The notes under the pieces were generated by a model that was not told where the DNA came from, did no database searches, and saw nothing but the letters and a program-made list of their open reading frames with translations. A stretch of DNA of 64,000 nucleotides from Candidatus Kapaibacterium sp. (GTDB taxonomy: Bacteria > Bacteroidota > Ignavibacteria > Kapaibacteriales > UBA4661), in assembly GCA_004292595.1 (NCBI GenBank), contig RDXM01000125.1:62001-126000 (forward strand). The letters are read 5' to 3'. The position numbers and the translations under genes were made by a program. Positions 63,501 to 64,000 of this stretch are shown here, one piece after another; within the stretch, counting starts at the first letter, position 1; each line of letters begins with the position of its first letter.

Positions 63501-63734
63501 CTCCAAGCGTGGGACGCGCTCACGTGGGCGGAGCTGGAAGCAGAGTTCCGCAAAGCAAAAGTAAACCTTTCGCTGAACGACCAAGAGGAATTGCTGCAAT
63601 ACTTCGAGCAGAAAAAAGCAGAAGTGGAACGGCTTAAAACCACGCTTGCCGCCACTGACCACGCCATTGATGGGCTGGTATATGAGTTGTATGGTTTGAC
63701 GGCGGAGGAAATAGCGGTGGTGGAGGGGAAATAA
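60567..63734 (+). CDS. Type IIG restriction-modification enzyme (fused nuclease, N6-adenine methylase and specificity domain)
   Basis: A 1055-residue single-chain restriction-modification protein. The N-terminal PD-(D/E)XK nuclease includes VADVRAVIELKGAK (Glu116, Lys118 with the preceding Asp). A helical linker (about 210-400) is followed by a gamma-class methyltransferase: KRDGIFYTPEYITRFIVQN, motif I VCDPACGSGAFLIEVFDFLY (about 484) and motif IV FDVIVGNPPYVDI (Asn607). Residues about 700-930 form a TaqI-like target recognition domain, then a coiled-coil C-terminus. It both methylates adenine in, and cuts near, a short asymmetric site; specificity cannot be read. The TRD-coding DNA is much more AT-rich than the rest. 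ATG 60567 is chosen; ATG 60531 is possible. No separate modification gene. Confidence 0.92.
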   Translation: MLHTPLFSPKFLADAAKTSTQELTDLQEHALPIVREWQESLRSGALAATKEEQLQTDFLEAFFAKMLGYESSRGAAIWNLEKEQKNVTDSQKADGALGFFTMKEKVLVADVRAVIELKGAKSDLDKPQNRKEDKRTPVEQAFAYGSKTGGKCRWVIVSNVVEIRLYHVTDQSRYERFELKTLHESAPLQRFLFLLHRARLINSTNPNEKSELDALHEQRKEQERTISNEFYGKYKAARQQLFEHLKERNPAQDELFLLQKAQKLLDRLLFVFFCEDLNLLPRQTAFKVIQNAKQSFSAEEGEIWRQLRGLFLAIDKGNPPNNISKFNGGLFAADAEMDALSIADSQIESLLQFSEYDFDSDLNVRILGHIFEQSVSDIEELKTQIEMNKGACSLAEKTVGKRKRDGIFYTPEYITRFIVQNTVGAYLEERKQECGFAALPELGDDDLSSISINKGILKANKRIESHIAAWSAYREHVRTVRVCDPACGSGAFLIEVFDFLYAEGQRVNAELSRLRGGQTEVFDLEKHILTRNIFGVDVNAEAVEITKLALWLKTANKGKELTDLDGNIKCGNSLVDDPRVAGAAAFDWQVQFASVMEQGGFDVIVGNPPYVDIKALPNELVKHFFSKFTTASNRINLYSLFLEKALHLQRDRGYLSFIIPNSLLLNSSYKLLREQIIGGINTIIKMPDNVFEEANVETIIITYQKSKQHSQVQTVIHSNDEVITEIDLTRVKTIEKSMWANSADFGFNIYSNNSTFQIIQKSYLNSIELGNVASFSLGITPYDKYQGHDEITIKQRLFHAKTKLDDLYKPLIAGENITRFNVTENVEEYIKYGEWLGAAREERFFTEPRIIIRQIVSGNPPRIFAGYTDAALFFTQIGFAIIPNNTLQVKYVLALLNSQLLNFIHKYKFLDIEKDVFQKILIANCKQLPIKVIPESDQQPFITHAETMLTTTRHLADLRKRVLTLLLTKTGIQKASTKLQAWDALTWAELEAEFRKAKVNLSLNDQEELLQYFEQKKAEVERLKTTLAATDHAIDGLVYELYGLTAEEIAVVEGK
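61730..61749. repeat. Perfect 20 bp palindrome in frame inside the restriction-modification gene
   Basis: CAAGGGAGCATGCTCCCTTG, encoding part of the segment MNKGACSLAEK between the nuclease linker and the methylase domain. It differs from the family D core palindrome CAAGGCAGCATGCTGCCTTG by one complementary base pair. Confidence 0.85.
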
Positions 63735-63738
63735 GCGG

Positions 63739-64000
63739 CTATAACGATGGTTTCATTGGCACGGATTCTTGCCGTTCAGGATAGGTGTAGAGCCTGTTCT
63801 TGCCATCTTCTTCGAGATATTTGACAATAACGTTTGCTAATCCCTTTGAAATCTTATCACCGCGAATTTCTGCATGGGCGTAATTGCGCGGACACGGCGC
63901 ATTTGCTTTGCTGGAGTGTTCGGGGCAATGCTCTTGATTGCTATTGTACGGGCAAATGCACACGCCCTCAAACGATGAAGTAGGATGCTGTTTGTACTCT
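63739..64000 (-). CDS. Cys/His-rich hypothetical protein (5' partial)
   Basis: The leftward frame is open to the window edge (last visible codons read EYKQHPTSSFEGVCICPYNS), so the start lies beyond 64000. A putative zinc-binding cluster CICPYNSNQEHCPEHSSKA followed by APCPRNYAHAE is seen, then a basic/acidic tail (VIVKYLEEDGKNRLYTYPER). A GTG at 63963 could start a 74-residue version. It converges on the restriction-modification gene with 4 bp between stops and may belong to the same acquired segment. Family not recognised. Confidence 0.5.
   Translation of the reverse strand, partial: EYKQHPTSSFEGVCICPYNSNQEHCPEHSSKANAPCPRNYAHAEIRGDKISKGLANVIVKYLEEDGKNRLYTYPERQESVPMKPSL

Noticed and set aside
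63739-63963. Complete 74-residue gene starting at a GTG
   Set aside because: The frame stays open to the window end with similar composition, so a partial longer gene is at least as likely; annotated as partial.

Overview
The window looks like a chromosomal segment of a Gram-negative bacterium of the Bacteroidota/Chlorobiota (FCB) assemblage. The evidence is two very large secreted proteins with type IX secretion C-terminal sorting domains, a PafA-type phosphatase, a YfhO-type membrane protein, an LptC-like protein (so an outer membrane with LPS), a beta-propeller sensor kinase of the Bacteroidetes type, and very few Shine-Dalgarno sequences. A Chlorobiota/Ignavibacteria/Kapabacteria-like lineage is my best guess, but 16S or marker-gene data would be needed and none is in the window. 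There are no rRNA genes, no prophage, no CRISPR and no complete transposase gene.

Layout. 1-8.3 kb: the end of a giant secreted choice-of-anchor D protein, a HupE/UreJ-like permease, an orphan propeller histidine kinase, a small membrane protein and an endonuclease/exonuclease/phosphatase-family lipoprotein. 8.6-15 kb: a Vps10/BNR repeat protein, rsmE between two inverted copies of a small mobile element, and a lipoprotein. 15-21.6 kb: housekeeping genes mreB, lepA, lepB, a TrmB-like methyltransferase and a ferredoxin, with small acidic ORFs between. 21.9-29.6 kb: YfhO protein, cysS, PafA-like phosphatase, and convergent lptC-dus. 29.8-34.6 kb: a leftward MacAB-type ABC efflux operon (adaptor, ATPase, two permeases). 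34.6-43.5 kb: a repeat-rich gap with a candidate small RNA, BON protein, VIT-domain T9SS protein, membrane proteins and a membrane-anchored pentapeptide protein. 43.7-60.2 kb: an iteron-like array, a chemoreceptor, VanZ, acyl-CoA ligase-like, GNAT, RNase Z, TPR proteins, a cyanophycinase-like lipoprotein, a TPR-adenylate cyclase, gamma-glutamyltransferase, dtd and a second orphan histidine kinase. 60.3-64 kb: tRNA-Val followed by a type IIG restriction-modification enzyme and the end of a Cys-rich gene.

The most unusual content is between genes. Several families of 95-180 bp palindromic elements (called A to E here) recur. In families A, C, D and E, imperfect or perfect terminal inverted repeats abut TA on both sides, and a REP-like palindrome lies at or near the centre. 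One family C copy sits inside a family D copy with a clean TA target duplication, and the uninterrupted family D copy at 34.6 kb gives the empty site. Family C carries a built-in outward TTGACC-17-TATAAT promoter. At 13.1 kb that promoter points at rsmE 42 bp away, and in the 12.1 kb copy the promoter module is tandemly duplicated. A one-pair covariant of the family D core palindrome is found in frame inside the restriction-modification gene. A second striking structure is ten identical 9-mers (TTTTCCACA, one base from the DnaA box) at strict 12/21 bp spacing just upstream of the chemoreceptor gene.

All identifications come from reading the sequence and from remembered family motifs. No search or folding program was run.
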